Under the pieces are notes generated by a model. That model searched no databases, was not told where the DNA came from, and saw only the letters and a program-made list of their open reading frames with translations. This document shows, in pieces, positions 59,961 to 59,971 of a stretch of 59,971 nucleotides of DNA (position 1 is its first letter; each line of letters starts with the position of its first letter). This stretch comes from CAYSCW01 sp964449165 (lineage in GTDB: Bacteria; Acidobacteriota; Aminicenantia; Aminicenantales; Aminicenantaceae). The translations under genes and the position numbers were made by a program. The DNA is taken from NCBI GenBank assembly GCA_964449165.1, contig CAYVAT010000018.1, positions 1 to 59,971 on the forward strand, in the 5' to 3' direction.

Positions 59961-59971
59961 AGGCCTTTTAT

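Noticed and set aside
1..59971. tRNA, rRNA, prophage, insertion sequence or CRISPR
   Set aside because: By eye I see no tRNA T-loop pattern, rRNA segments, transposase or phage genes, or regular spacer arrays; small RNAs without clear structure could be missed.

Overview
This window reads as a fragment of an assembled genome, most likely a metagenome-assembled one, from a Gram-negative heterotroph. Two 100-base N runs mark scaffold joins. Outer-membrane biology is explicit: a TonB-dependent receptor, a BamA-type barrel fusion and a small OMP. Three 'orphan' FtsX/MacB-type permeases without an adjacent ATPase, one with a PadR regulator and a permease-prefix N-terminus, together with GH116, GH172 (DUF2961), GH2 and amidohydrolase-TPR proteins, are the style of Acidobacteriota / Candidatus Aminicenantes. 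That assignment is inference; there is no rRNA, tRNA or marker gene to settle it.

Layout. 0-10 kb: a secreted C45-type Ntn-hydrolase, then a long minus-strand run: a small Cys-rich protein, the FAD, 2Fe-2S and molybdopterin subunits of a molybdenum hydroxylase, a mini zinc-finger protein, a CoxG-like SRPBCC protein, an APC permease and an ACMSD-type amidohydrolase. This looks like uptake plus oxidative catabolism of an unidentified small molecule. A nitroreductase-like exported protein follows. 10-16 kb: two orphan permease loci, each preceded by a copy of the same 103-bp repeat, one with PadR. 16-22 kb: secreted GH116 and GH172 enzymes and an eight-haem cytochrome c. 22-25.5 kb: exported protein, matrixin-type metalloprotease with BACON/Ig/FN3-like domains (broken by an assembly gap), and an outer-membrane barrel. 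25.5-26.4 kb: an AT-rich methyltransferase gene followed by a convincing attC-like site, i.e. an integron-type gene cassette. 26-34 kb: TPR protein, TonB receptor, amidohydrolase-TPR enzyme, HTH_34 regulator and membrane protein, mostly one minus-strand unit. 34-36 kb: third orphan permease. 36-43.5 kb: small accessory genes (YdeI-like, SnoaL-like, hypothetical, ICMT-like, cysteine-synthase-like), with attC-like relics and a dispersed 40-nt motif, surrounding a protease/beta-propeller/BamA fusion. 44-48.6 kb: a complete MacA/MacB-style efflux operon. 49-51.6 kb: ECF sigma factor, membrane-anchored putative anti-sigma/sensor and a protein with two fused MotA/ExbB-like halves. 51.7-60 kb: HAD phosphatase, DUF2891, DUF3795, M50-like membrane protease, SDR, gapped GH2 beta-mannosidase-like enzyme and a membrane-anchored SAM methyltransferase.

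The most unusual items are the attC-like site with its dispersed relatives, the tandem MotA/ExbB-like protein under an ECF sigma factor, the protease-propeller-BamA fusion, and paired non-coding elements (103-bp repeat, 23-nt motif, 112-nt foldback) that no gene explains.
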